DNA of 64,000 nucleotides, taken from NCBI GenBank assembly GCA_965223165.1, contig CBDCVQ010000018.1, positions 310,001-374,000 on the forward strand, written 5' to 3'. The notes under the pieces were generated by a model. The model saw nothing but the letters and a program-made list of their open reading frames with translations. It had not been told where the DNA came from and made no database searches. Each line of letters begins with the position of its first letter. The stretch's first letter is position 1. Below, in pieces: positions 28,585 through 37,051 of the stretch. This stretch comes from JABDMH01 sp965223165. GTDB lineage: Bacteria > Bacteroidota > Bacteroidia > Chitinophagales > Saprospiraceae. Both the position numbers and the translations under genes were made by a program.

Positions 28585-29314
28585 ATAAAAACCAGCCAAA
28601 ATCACAGGGTGACTTCAGCCTGGCCTCATTGAGTGTGTTTAGCCTTAGAAAAGGTTTATTGCACCTGCAAAGGTGTACATCTTAGCGACCGGAGGTGTGC
28701 GTTGCCCGGTCCGAGTTTCATCTGTGTTTTTCGGGGAATGGTGTCAATGACGTGACGGAGGAGTCTTTCTACATAGTGGATCTTGAATTAAAAAATACTT
28801 TCGAGTGTCCTTTGGCTAAGGCAAGCGCCTAGCAACCGGGAGATTAGAATTTTGGGTTCTTAACTTTTCTATCAGAGGGAAAAGATAGAAAATCTTCTGA
28901 TAATCCTAAACTTTTGCAAGTAATTTTATTGTGCAGCGCTTGTAGTACCTCGTGTTAGGTGGTTGATCGATTACTAGTCTGACGTAGTAACCACCGGCCT
29001 TCGCATAGCGGAATCAAAGTCGTATCTTTTGTACAAGCCTGCCCGTCTGCTCACAATTGTTGAGATAATGGGTGACCTTACGCACAGGAATCACATTAAG
29101 AATGAAATCCGTACGCAGGCATAGTCCGATATTGACCGCTGGACCCGTTGTGGTTGTGCGTCATTTTTGCTTCTTATTCTGCTACGCTCCCCCAGATTTC
29201 CAATCCAGATGCGCCCGGTTGAGGTATGGTAACAGTGGCATGACCCCAAAAAGCCATTTTTCACACTTCAACTACAATAGGATTTAATCGATAACCAAAT
29301 AAAAACTTCAAACT
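28585..29314. other. Gene-poor region with a possible relic
   Basis: 730 bp with no intact gene. It is AT-richer than its surroundings and contains hairpin-like stretches around 28870-28905 (TCAGAGG, AAAGATAG, CTTCTGA). A possible decayed coding fragment on the minus strand is listed separately. Confidence 0.4.
28907..29100 (-). pseudogene. Possible relic of a secreted-protein C-terminus
   Basis: On the minus strand one frame reads EQTGRLVQKIRL, then a TGA, then FRYAKAGGYYVRLVIDQPPN and a stop at 28907-28909. The pattern GRLVQ...AKAGGYYVRL resembles the end of type IX sorting domains (GxxVxxxxL...AGxYxVxV). Only about 60 codons remain, with an in-frame stop, so this would be a fossil. Low confidence. 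Confidence 0.25.
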
Positions 29315-29767
29315 ATGCACGTAGGAGTAGTACAAGATCCTCCCGACAGCGACGAGGGGATGGCTGATAAGCTCAAAGTCAGTACTATGTACATTTTTCC
29401 AGATTTTGTTCAAAAACTCGCTCGCAAGAGAAAAGTCGAATGCATCACGTTCGAAAACGAACCAGTGCCAACGAAGGACAGCAACGGTAACAAAATCCTG
29501 AAATGGAAATATTGCGATGGCGAGGTTTTCAGACTCAGTCATGACCATGATGAACATGGCGACGTGATCCTCGACAAGAAGCACCTAACAGCGGAGGAGA
29601 TGAGACACTTTGTGGATTTTCGCATTGATGTGCTAAGAGACTCATCTAGCATCGGTGATCTGGTGGGATATTCGGAGAAGTACTCCTGGTTTAAGGTACC
29701 ACTCTGGATCATCAGCCTGGCGCTGGCTGTGGCTGCCATCTGCAGCCTCATCGCCATATGCTCATAG
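29315..29767 (+). CDS. Small tail-anchored membrane protein of unknown function
   Basis: 150-residue protein with no family I recognise. Residues 1-120 are soluble, charged and lack a signal peptide. They include FPDFVQKLARKRKVECITFE and an acidic/His-rich patch LSHDHDEHGD (about 75-84). Residues about 126-148 (PLWIISLALAVAAICSLIAI) form one hydrophobic segment right at the C-terminus, so the protein should be tail-anchored with the soluble part in the cytosol. It ends 6 bp inside the convergent zincin gene. Codon pattern and length support a true gene. Its position opposite the CHAT/zincin unit suggests a link, but this is inference. Confidence 0.7.
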   Translation: MHVGVVQDPPDSDEGMADKLKVSTMYIFPDFVQKLARKRKVECITFENEPVPTKDSNGNKILKWKYCDGEVFRLSHDHDEHGDVILDKKHLTAEEMRHFVDFRIDVLRDSSSIGDLVGYSEKYSWFKVPLWIISLALAVAAICSLIAICS

Positions 29768-30598
29768 CGCCTGGAGCTGAGCGGCAAATGATTTGATTGA
29801 GATTGGTTGCCGATCCAGGAACTTCGTAAACACTCTCCTTGCTAACTCGTCACTGGTATATCGCGAGTGACGCAGGTTAGAGATGAGCTTGAATATATGA
29901 GCTGTGAGGACCTCCGAGGCGCTATAGCGATCGTAAGCTAGCCTCGGAGGGGCAAGAGCACTACGCACGCCACCAAGGCGATCATCTCCAAAGCCTTCCG
30001 CAAATTCGGAAAGGATGGAGGGTTCTTCCCACTTGAAGTTGGGATCTCGAACCCTCATGGCAACGGAGGGAATCCGAAGCAACACAAAGATCGGTGTAAC
30101 ATCCGCAAGCGATTCTATGATGGCTAGTCGATCGAGGTAGATCGACTTCCGTGCCTTTGGCAGGTAGGAGTGCAAGATGGCATGGGTGACCTCATGGGAG
30201 ACAATGTCAAAGGATCGGCAAGTTCTTCCCTGGTCTGATCCCAAGGTGCCAAAATAAATACTACGTTTTGACGGTCGATACTTGGCACCACTGATTGGAG
30301 CATTCAAGAACATCCGGATGGGCAACCTAGACTTCGATCTAGGACTATCGACTAACCTCTTTCCGGTTACTCCTTCCCATAGGTCAATAGTCAAGCGGGC
30401 AGCAGCAAAAGCATGTATGGCGTCTAATTCATCATAGCTATACTGACTATCGACGTAGTTGCCGTCAGCGTCGGGCCGGACATCTGATTCAACTATCGTG
30501 AGATTTTCATCGCCAGGGCCGACTCGTGGTTTCCCTTGTACTTCCACTACGACTTGTCCCTTTTGTCGAAGGTTCAGATCGTGGAGGTATATCCACAT
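29762..30598 (-). CDS. Thermolysin-like zinc metalloprotease (HEVTH zincin)
   Basis: 279-residue protein with a zinc-protease active site: His135-Glu136-x-x-His139 in DIVSHEVTHAILH, then Glu162 in IIESLADV, the HEXTH plus ExxxD pattern of the M4/thermolysin clan. Upstream, HAFAAARLTIDLWEGVTGKR resembles the helix preceding the M4 catalytic core. ATG 30598 is chosen: it lies 5 bp after the CHAT stop codon, while the longer frame to 30688 only reads the CHAT membrane segment out of frame. From this start no signal peptide is visible, suggesting a cytosolic enzyme, unusual for M4-like proteases. It is almost certainly co-transcribed with the CHAT gene. Confidence 0.8.
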   Translation of the reverse strand: MWIYLHDLNLRQKGQVVVEVQGKPRVGPGDENLTIVESDVRPDADGNYVDSQYSYDELDAIHAFAAARLTIDLWEGVTGKRLVDSPRSKSRLPIRMFLNAPISGAKYRPSKRSIYFGTLGSDQGRTCRSFDIVSHEVTHAILHSYLPKARKSIYLDRLAIIESLADVTPIFVLLRIPSVAMRVRDPNFKWEEPSILSEFAEGFGDDRLGGVRSALAPPRLAYDRYSASEVLTAHIFKLISNLRHSRYTSDELARRVFTKFLDRQPISIKSFAAQLQAL

Positions 30599-30603
30599 TT
30601 TAG

Positions 30604-33600
30604 TCACTTCCGCCACCCTGCCTCGATTCGAATATTTCGCCTCCAATAGAAATACACAACCAGGAGCAATGGCAAGGAGGCCCACCACACGAACCGAGGA
30701 AGCACCTTGGGTGTGTATAGGGGGCCCGCAGCGCCTAGATGCTCAAAACCAGACCAGTAGTACGGACTGGCCAGATAGTCACTTTGGATATCAGAAAGGT
30801 ATTCAAGTTTGGCGTGCCTTAGCGCCTCGCTCACATATTGTCCCTCGGCCAAATATTTGTGAAAGCTACGCATGATGGTGGATGTGGCCCTGTCATCGGC
30901 ATTCCATAGACTCATTACAATGGCAGGTACTCCAGCATACATGAATGCTCTCGCAGTGCTGAAGATTCCTTCGCCCCTCATGTTTCTACCAATCCCTGAT
31001 TGACAGGCACTTAGTACCGCCAGGCGAGTTTCCTGCAAGTCGAGTCCATAAATCTCATGTGTGTATAGGCGAGTGTTGTCTAAGTCCGATCTATTTCCAG
31101 GGAAGGCAAGAAAAGATTGGAGTTCATCCAAGGTGTCCCCTATACCATGTATGGCCAAATGGAGTATGGTATATTGCTTGCCTGACTCGCTCTTAAATGC
31201 TGATTCGGTGGCATGCTCCCCCTCAAGCACCTCAGACCTATTTCTTCCCACAAATTGAGCTGCACTCCGGACCTCCGACCTCGAATGCACAAGCTCAGGA
31301 AACTCTCCAATTTCAGAAGATGCGGCCGACGTACCACCGGAGTAGCTAAAGGCCAGCAGCGTTGGCTGCTTCACCATACCATCTACAGTCCTATTGAATA
31401 GAAGATTACTACTATAGGTGTATTGGATGTTCTTGTCTCTAATGAGGTAGGGGGCATCACTAAAACTATTGCCCGACAGATTGCTCACTAGCGATCCGAA
31501 CGGCAGAAATGCCAGTGCCTCGTCCGGCGAGATTATCAGGTTTTTCATCTCTGGCTGGAGCAATGGTTGCACCATAGTCTTAAATAGATTGTATGAAGCT
31601 CGCTCGAATGTTTCGTAGTCGGTCTCCATCGAATCTCGAGGGCTGAATTCAGCCTTGGAAATCCTGGATAGCATCCAGGCTAAATCCATTATCAATTCGC
31701 GCGTTAGTCGAATCTGCCATAGCCTCGTCTCATGTTGAGTTATGGAAACAATGGAGACAAGTGAATCCCCCAAGAAATATTCTAATATCTGATCGTCCTT
31801 CTTAAGGCTGGCCTGCAGACCCTTGATTGACAGCAGACTGTCATATCTAATCTGAAAATAGGTTGGATACGACGACTCAAATCGATCCTTGAACTCCCGT
31901 AATTCTTGTCGGGCATCAAACAGGATTTTCCGCGACTTATCTCGGTGCCTGGAGGTTTGATCCGTCGAGAGCTCAAAATTGAACGCTTCAATCCTACTCA
32001 ATAGCTGGACCTCCTGCTGAAAGACAGTATCTGGTATTGCACCTTGAGAGCGTAATTGGGCTTTCGACAACTTTCTAAAGAGCTCAGAATATCGCGTTTT
32101 CTCCATCAGCCCAAGGGCCAATTGTACACTTTGGCCTCGCACGTCCTCGCGAATATCGGTGGCCAAGCACTCAAGGCCCTGCTCCGACGTTCTTCTGAAT
32201 CGTGCACCCAACAAAAGTTTTGTCCGATCACTGAAGGGACCATCTCGAATTACATCCATTAATCTACTCAAGTAGCGATAGCATCCAACAGCTTCTGTCA
32301 AGTAGTCCGCCTTTGTTGTTTTCCGATATAGTCCACTGAGCGCCTGAGCTTTCAGATCAATCAGCCAGTACAGATCATGTGCCTGGCTCTCATTCATTTC
32401 TTGACCGCCCTGGCTAAAATCCTCCAGTCCGATCATTGAATGTGCTCCTACAGCACTTTCAAGGTATGACATGGCCTTGCTGTGGTCCTCCTGTGCGAGG
32501 GCAACCTCCGACAGTCTGATCCAAGCGTCAAATTCTTGCGAGACTCCAACACCACCTTGTCTGAGAAGCTCAAGGTGTTTGAAATAGAGCTTCTCTGACT
32601 CAGCATAGTTCTTCCATCTATGGTAATGCGCTGCCATTTGAAAATAGGCAAAGGCCAGTGCCTGCACATCTGGATTAGTGCTCCCAACAGTCAATACCTC
32701 AATCGCTTCTTCGAAGTATCCTTCCGCCAACTCCCTTTCACCTAGGTCACTTACAGCAGAACCAAGGTTTTGCAGAAGTGTGGATAGTGCGGGGGATGAG
32801 GTAGTGGAGTCCATCATGGCCAAAGCCCCCTGATAATGATCTCTCGCATGTTCATATTGATCTGCGTCGTAGTAGGTATTGCCCAAAACGATCAGTGTGT
32901 TTCTCAAGCGGACGTTGAATCTCTCCACATTTTGGCGATAGAATGCCTCCGCCTGCTCCAAGCAGTCACGGGCCCGAAATGTGTATCCGAATCGTCGGTA
33001 GACTGACCCCAGACTATAGCGAAGCCTGGCCACCACAGCGCTATTGGGACCAAGGTGTTGTTCATGAATTGCAATTGTCCTTTCGAAGAAATCAATACAG
33101 AGCACTTGGTCCCCTCTGCCCCGATACAGGTAAGCCAATTGTTCATAGGTGGCGGCAAGATCCTCGGCGCTCACCGGCATATGCTGCTCCCAAATCAATG
33201 CAGCCTTCCTGAGGTTTCCCTCGGCAAGGTCAACTTTACCGGACGTCCTGCGCTGCCAATAGCCCTGCACAAAATAATACCGACCCAACTCCGGATGGTC
33301 TTCCGGCAGGTGCTCATCAATGATGCGCTTGGCCTGCGCCAGCGTTGCTTGGACTGGGGTGGTATCTCCGCTATGACGATAATGCCCCGCGGCCATCCGG
33401 TTCAGCGCATAGGCCTGGCGCTCATGGTCATCTGATCGTTCAAACTCATCGGCCCCTTGTTGAAGGAGCTCGATCGCCTCCGCCCATGCCTGGAGCTCCA
33501 TCAACGAATCCGCCCGCAGCAACAGCAGGTGCTGACGGTACGACGGGGGTACAGCGCTCTCCTGAGCCGGCAACATACCTGCCAGCCAACATACCACCCA

Positions 33601-33627
33601 AACTACGGTAGACGACCTGAGGATCAT
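30604..33627 (-). CDS. TPR-CHAT domain protease with C-terminal membrane anchor
   Basis: 1007-residue protein with a signal peptide-like N-terminus (VVWVVCWLAGMLPAQ, cleavage near residue 21). An array of TPR-like helical repeats follows (about 25-420, e.g. HYQGALAMM, YFEEAIEVL, YFKHLELLRQ) and then a charged linker. The CHAT (caspase HetF-associated with TPRs) peptidase domain spans about 640-960. The catalytic dyad is present: His827 in LHLAIHG and Cys875 in LSACQSG, with AFMYAGVPAIVMSLWNADD after it. A hydrophobic segment near 970-987 (WWASLPLLLVVYFYW) and basic tail anchor it. With both a signal peptide and a C-terminal anchor, the protease part would face the periplasm. The substrate is unknown; CHAT proteases elsewhere activate effectors such as gasdermins. 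Confidence 0.92.
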   Translation of the reverse strand: MILRSSTVVWVVCWLAGMLPAQESAVPPSYRQHLLLLRADSLMELQAWAEAIELLQQGADEFERSDDHERQAYALNRMAAGHYRHSGDTTPVQATLAQAKRIIDEHLPEDHPELGRYYFVQGYWQRRTSGKVDLAEGNLRKAALIWEQHMPVSAEDLAATYEQLAYLYRGRGDQVLCIDFFERTIAIHEQHLGPNSAVVARLRYSLGSVYRRFGYTFRARDCLEQAEAFYRQNVERFNVRLRNTLIVLGNTYYDADQYEHARDHYQGALAMMDSTTSSPALSTLLQNLGSAVSDLGERELAEGYFEEAIEVLTVGSTNPDVQALAFAYFQMAAHYHRWKNYAESEKLYFKHLELLRQGGVGVSQEFDAWIRLSEVALAQEDHSKAMSYLESAVGAHSMIGLEDFSQGGQEMNESQAHDLYWLIDLKAQALSGLYRKTTKADYLTEAVGCYRYLSRLMDVIRDGPFSDRTKLLLGARFRRTSEQGLECLATDIREDVRGQSVQLALGLMEKTRYSELFRKLSKAQLRSQGAIPDTVFQQEVQLLSRIEAFNFELSTDQTSRHRDKSRKILFDARQELREFKDRFESSYPTYFQIRYDSLLSIKGLQASLKKDDQILEYFLGDSLVSIVSITQHETRLWQIRLTRELIMDLAWMLSRISKAEFSPRDSMETDYETFERASYNLFKTMVQPLLQPEMKNLIISPDEALAFLPFGSLVSNLSGNSFSDAPYLIRDKNIQYTYSSNLLFNRTVDGMVKQPTLLAFSYSGGTSAASSEIGEFPELVHSRSEVRSAAQFVGRNRSEVLEGEHATESAFKSESGKQYTILHLAIHGIGDTLDELQSFLAFPGNRSDLDNTRLYTHEIYGLDLQETRLAVLSACQSGIGRNMRGEGIFSTARAFMYAGVPAIVMSLWNADDRATSTIMRSFHKYLAEGQYVSEALRHAKLEYLSDIQSDYLASPYYWSGFEHLGAAGPLYTPKVLPRFVWWASLPLLLVVYFYWRRNIRIEAGWRK

Positions 33628-34114
33628 GGTAGTGCGTGAATGATTAAACCTTGGGCTGAATGCGATCGACTAGTGGAGATTCACCTTAGATATGTTGATT
33701 AATTCTACTAGGACGTTGTTCGCAGGCGAGGCATGACCGAACGATCTCGTAGAGTCGAGCATGACAATGCGAGAAGTGAGGGAACCGCGAAAGCGGGTGG
33801 GTGGCATAGCTGTGGCTATGGCGAGGATTGCAACGAAGTATGCGGACCAAGGACATTAGAATTAGCAACAAAATTTAAGTGTGAAACTCCACCAAGCGGG
33901 GTTCGCTTATAATAATACGAGATATTGCCCAAAGATTCAGCTCCTGCCAAGTTCGCACGCCTTTTACCGCACGAATCGAGCGCTAAACGGGATCGATGAT
34001 TCGCTGCTCCAACGGCTAGCTTTAATTTGAATTCCACTATCTTGAAGGTACCCGACCTCAAGCGCAATCCAACGGAAACTTGTGATCATTTCATACATGG
34101 AGATCAGGGCGGCT
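33628..34114. other. Divergent intergenic region holding a MITE-like element
   Basis: 487 bp between the leftward CHAT gene and the rightward PQQ dehydrogenase. The first part is occupied by the repeat at 33670-33896. In the remainder (33900-34110) a minus-strand stretch can be read as EVGYLQDSGIQIKASRWSSE, possibly a coding fossil, but I cannot assign it. Confidence 0.45.
33670..33896. repeat. MITE-like dispersed repeat, copy 1 (degenerate)
   Basis: 227-bp element related in inverse orientation to the copy at 52193-52358. The left end CTAGTGGAGATTCACCTTA (33670-33688) and right end (33876-33896) are imperfect terminal inverted repeats. Shared internal blocks include TAGATATGTTGA, TTGTTCGCAGGCGAGGC, the palindromic GCATAGCTGTGGCTATGG and CAACGAAGTATGCGGACCAA. 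Copy 1 has about 60 extra bp in the middle (about 33735-33803). It has no coding capacity, so any mobility would depend on a transposase elsewhere. Confidence 0.75.
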
Positions 34115-36262
34115 ATGCCACTTGTTTGTCTAAGGCTTGTCACCCCTATAACGGCACCACTTGCCTGTCTTTTGCTCCTGACCGGCTGCCAACACGCGAC
34201 CCCAGGACCGCAGGACCCTTGGGACGTATACAAGGGCGATGCTATGAGTTCCAGCTATGCCGCACTGGACCAGATCGATCGCTCGAATGTGCACACCCTG
34301 GAGGTGCTTTGGACCTTGAAACATGACGATGTGCCGTCGGGCAGGAGGTATGGCAAATACGAATGCAATCCGATCATCGTCGACACGGTGATGTATGCAA
34401 CATCATCACGCAGTTGGCTCTATGCCATCCATGCCGGATCGGGCCAGAAATTATGGTCCTTTGACCCCTTTGACGGAGAGCGTGGGGGTGGGATGAAAAG
34501 GGGCGCAACTTATTGGAGCGACGGGAGTGAGCGCCGCATCCTCTTCACCGCCGGACACTATCTGTGGGCCGTCAACGCCCTGGATGGCCGACCCATCCCA
34601 TCATTTGGCGATAGCGGAAGGGTTGATCTCAACGAGGATCTTGGCGTCCATCCGGATTCTGTATGGGTCGTGCCTACCTCTCCGGGCATCATCTATGGCG
34701 ACCTGCTGATCTTGGGGTCCGAGGTGTCTGAATCCTATGATGCTGCCCCTGGTCATATACGAGCCTACGACGTCCGATCGGGAGACCTTGCCTGGATCTT
34801 CCACACCATCCCGCACCCGGGGGAGGCCGGTCATGAAACCTGGCCTGCCGATGCCTGGCAATACGTAGGTGCGGCCAACAATTGGGGGGGCATGAGTCTG
34901 GATCAGGCGCATGGCATCGTGTATGCTCCCCTGGGATCTCCCGCATACGACTTCTACGGCGCCAATCGCACGGGAGCCAATCTGTATGGCAACTCGCTCG
35001 TGGCGTTGGACGCTAGCACTGGTGAGCTAAAGTGGCATTTTCAGACGACGCACCACGATGTGTGGGACTATGACCTGCCTGCTCCACCCTCGCTGGTCGA
35101 CTTGGCGATTGACGGTACGACGGTGCCCGCAATCACGCTGGCGACGAAGACGGGCTTTCTCTTTGTCTTCGACCGCTTGACGGGTGCGCCCCTCCATCCC
35201 ATCGAAGAGCGTGCCGTACCCCAGGGAGCAGTGCCGGGCGAATCACTCTGGCCGACGCAACCCGTGCCGACACGTCCACCACCCTTCGCCCGCCAGAGCA
35301 TGGGCCAGGAGGATGTTTTGCCAGGGCAGCCATCGGTGCTCAAGCGTCTCGATGAGCTGCGATTCGAAGGCCTGTATACCCCACCCGATCCCGCCGGCAC
35401 CCTGATGATCCCGGGGACCCGAGGCGGGGCAGAATGGGGCGGATCAGCCGTTGATCCAGCCACCGGCATTCTCTACATCAACAGCAACGAGTCACCGGAG
35501 ATCATGACCATGCAGTCACAAGTGGGCGTGCCCCTGGATCAGAATAAGACGGTGTATGAGATCGGGGCACGACTCTATCTCACCCAATGTGCGCTCTGCC
35601 ATCTCGGCGATCGAAGCGGCCAGGAGCCCACGCACCCTTCTTTGCTTGATCTATCACACCGTCGAAGCAAGGAGGAAGTACTCGAAGTGATTCGTTCGGG
35701 AGCTGGCCGAATGCCGGCGTACGGACACCTGTCCGACGGGCAACGCGCAGCCATTGTAGCCTACCTCTTCGACGAGGACGATGGCCGCATGGCCACCCCG
35801 GATGCGGATCCATCCGCCGAGATGCAGCATTACCGCAACGTCACGGCCTACAGCTTCTTTCAAGACGAAGAGGGATATCCCGCCATCAAGCCCCCCTGGG
35901 GGACCCTCAATGCCATTGATCTCGCCACCGGCACATACCGCTGGCGGATACCCTTGGGCAACTATCCGGAGCGACAGGCCCCCGGCGGCCCCGAGACCGG
36001 CACGGAGAATTGGGGCGGCCCCATCGTGACTGCCGGCGGTCTGGTTTTCATCGGCGCCACCAAGGATCACAAGTTTCGCGCTTTCGACAAGACGTCCGGA
36101 GAAAAGCTGTGGGAGGTCGATCTGCCCGGAGCCGGCCACGCTACACCCGCCACCTACATGTATCGGGGCCGACAGATCATTGCCCTAGCCATCACCGGCA
36201 CGGACAGCCTCCCGGGCGGTGCGATCATGACCTTTGCACTACCATCACCCGAGGGACAGTAG
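34115..36262 (+). CDS. PQQ-dependent dehydrogenase with C-terminal-side cytochrome c domain
   Basis: Periplasmic quinoprotein oxidising an alcohol or sugar, with electrons passed to its own heme. Start at ATG 34115, giving the lipoprotein signal MPLVCLRLVTPITAPLACLL then LLTGC; earlier in-frame ATGs exist at 34082 and 34097. The eight-bladed propeller shows tryptophan-docking-like repeats (GSGQKLWSFDPF, TGELKWHFQTTHHDVWDYDL, SGEKLWEVDLPG). A cytochrome c domain is inserted near residues 480-560, with heme motif CALCH (Cys492, Cys495, His496) and a possible Met ligand in AGRMPAYG. The propeller resumes after it (GGLVFIGATKDHKFRAFDK). 715 aa. It resembles membrane glucose-dehydrogenase-type quinoproteins without the N-terminal membrane domain. 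Substrate unknown. Confidence 0.93.
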   Translation: MPLVCLRLVTPITAPLACLLLLTGCQHATPGPQDPWDVYKGDAMSSSYAALDQIDRSNVHTLEVLWTLKHDDVPSGRRYGKYECNPIIVDTVMYATSSRSWLYAIHAGSGQKLWSFDPFDGERGGGMKRGATYWSDGSERRILFTAGHYLWAVNALDGRPIPSFGDSGRVDLNEDLGVHPDSVWVVPTSPGIIYGDLLILGSEVSESYDAAPGHIRAYDVRSGDLAWIFHTIPHPGEAGHETWPADAWQYVGAANNWGGMSLDQAHGIVYAPLGSPAYDFYGANRTGANLYGNSLVALDASTGELKWHFQTTHHDVWDYDLPAPPSLVDLAIDGTTVPAITLATKTGFLFVFDRLTGAPLHPIEERAVPQGAVPGESLWPTQPVPTRPPPFARQSMGQEDVLPGQPSVLKRLDELRFEGLYTPPDPAGTLMIPGTRGGAEWGGSAVDPATGILYINSNESPEIMTMQSQVGVPLDQNKTVYEIGARLYLTQCALCHLGDRSGQEPTHPSLLDLSHRRSKEEVLEVIRSGAGRMPAYGHLSDGQRAAIVAYLFDEDDGRMATPDADPSAEMQHYRNVTAYSFFQDEEGYPAIKPPWGTLNAIDLATGTYRWRIPLGNYPERQAPGGPETGTENWGGPIVTAGGLVFIGATKDHKFRAFDKTSGEKLWEVDLPGAGHATPATYMYRGRQIIALAITGTDSLPGGAIMTFALPSPEGQ

Positions 36263-36423
36263 GGAGCAGATCTAGGGGCTTGGCCAGGAACGAGGGTTGG
36301 ACACCTAACGAACACAAAGTCAAGGTGGGCTCAATATGCAGAAGACTCCGCTGGGCTAAGAAGTATCCACAAATCCCGAAGTAACATCGAAATTCCTTAC
36401 TTTCCAGCAACTAAAAATTCAAA

Positions 36424-36960
36424 ATGACCATGAAACGAATCTTTTGTTTGCTATTTGCCACAGCCATGGTATGTGCTGTTTCGTCTCTTCAAGCCCAGAA
36501 TCGGGCTCCCAGCCCGTCAGCCAAGCTGTCGCAGAAGGTCGGACTGACAGATGTAACCATTGAGTACTCACGTCCAGGCTGCAAGGACCGCACCATCTTC
36601 TCTGCGGATGGCCTGGCACCCTTTGGCAAACTCTGGCGTACTGGAGCCAATTCCGCCACGAAGATCACCTTCAGCGATGATGTGAAGATCGAAGGCAAGG
36701 AGGTGGCCGCTGGTTCCTATGCCGTCTTGACAATCCCTGGAGAAACGGAATGGGCCGTGCACCTGTACAAGCACGAGGGCACCAGTTGGGGTAGTTATCG
36801 GGAAAAAGACCCCGACATCAAAGTGATGGTCGAACCCGTGAAGATTGAAGGCCACATTGAGAGCTTCATTTTTACCATTGACAACCTTCGAGACTATTCT
36901 GCTACACTCATGATGGTTTGGGAGAGCACTATGGTGCCGATCCAGCTCACCGTGAGCTAA
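36424..36960 (+). CDS. DUF2911 family secreted protein
   Basis: 178-residue exported protein with a signal peptide ending VSSLQAQ (about residue 25). The mature protein follows the DUF2911 pattern common in Bacteroidota: SPSAKLSQKVGLTDVTIEYS, RPGCKDRTIF, LAPFGKLWRTGANSATKITF, GKEVAAGSYAVLTIPGE and a C-terminal ESTMVPIQLTVS. It is predicted to be a beta-sandwich; its function is unknown. The ATG at 36430 is an equally good start. A strong terminator follows 22 bp after the stop codon, so the gene is transcribed alone or ends the transcript from the PQQ gene. Confidence 0.9.
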   Translation: MTMKRIFCLLFATAMVCAVSSLQAQNRAPSPSAKLSQKVGLTDVTIEYSRPGCKDRTIFSADGLAPFGKLWRTGANSATKITFSDDVKIEGKEVAAGSYAVLTIPGETEWAVHLYKHEGTSWGSYREKDPDIKVMVEPVKIEGHIESFIFTIDNLRDYSATLMMVWESTMVPIQLTVS

Positions 36961-36981
36961 CCGACAAAGAGCACAACCGAC

Positions 36982-37013
36982 AAAAAAAGACCGCCTCCGG
37001 GCGGCTTTTTTTG
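36982..37013 (+). terminator. Rho-independent terminator after the DUF2911 gene
   Basis: An A-run, then ACCGCC-TCCG-GGCGGC (stem CCGCC at 36991-36995 with GGCGG at 37000-37004) followed by a T-run at 37006-37012. The symmetric A and T runs could let it act from both sides, also ending the convergent leftward HMA-MauE transcript. Confidence 0.85.
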
Positions 37014-37051
37014 TGCCCCCATCCCAGGCGTTGACAGACGTGGTCCCCGGA

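Noticed and set aside
30599..30688. Extended start (MVGLLAIAPGC...) of the zincin frame
   Set aside because: It overlaps the CHAT membrane segment in another frame; the hydrophobic look comes from that. ATG 30598 directly follows the CHAT stop codon.
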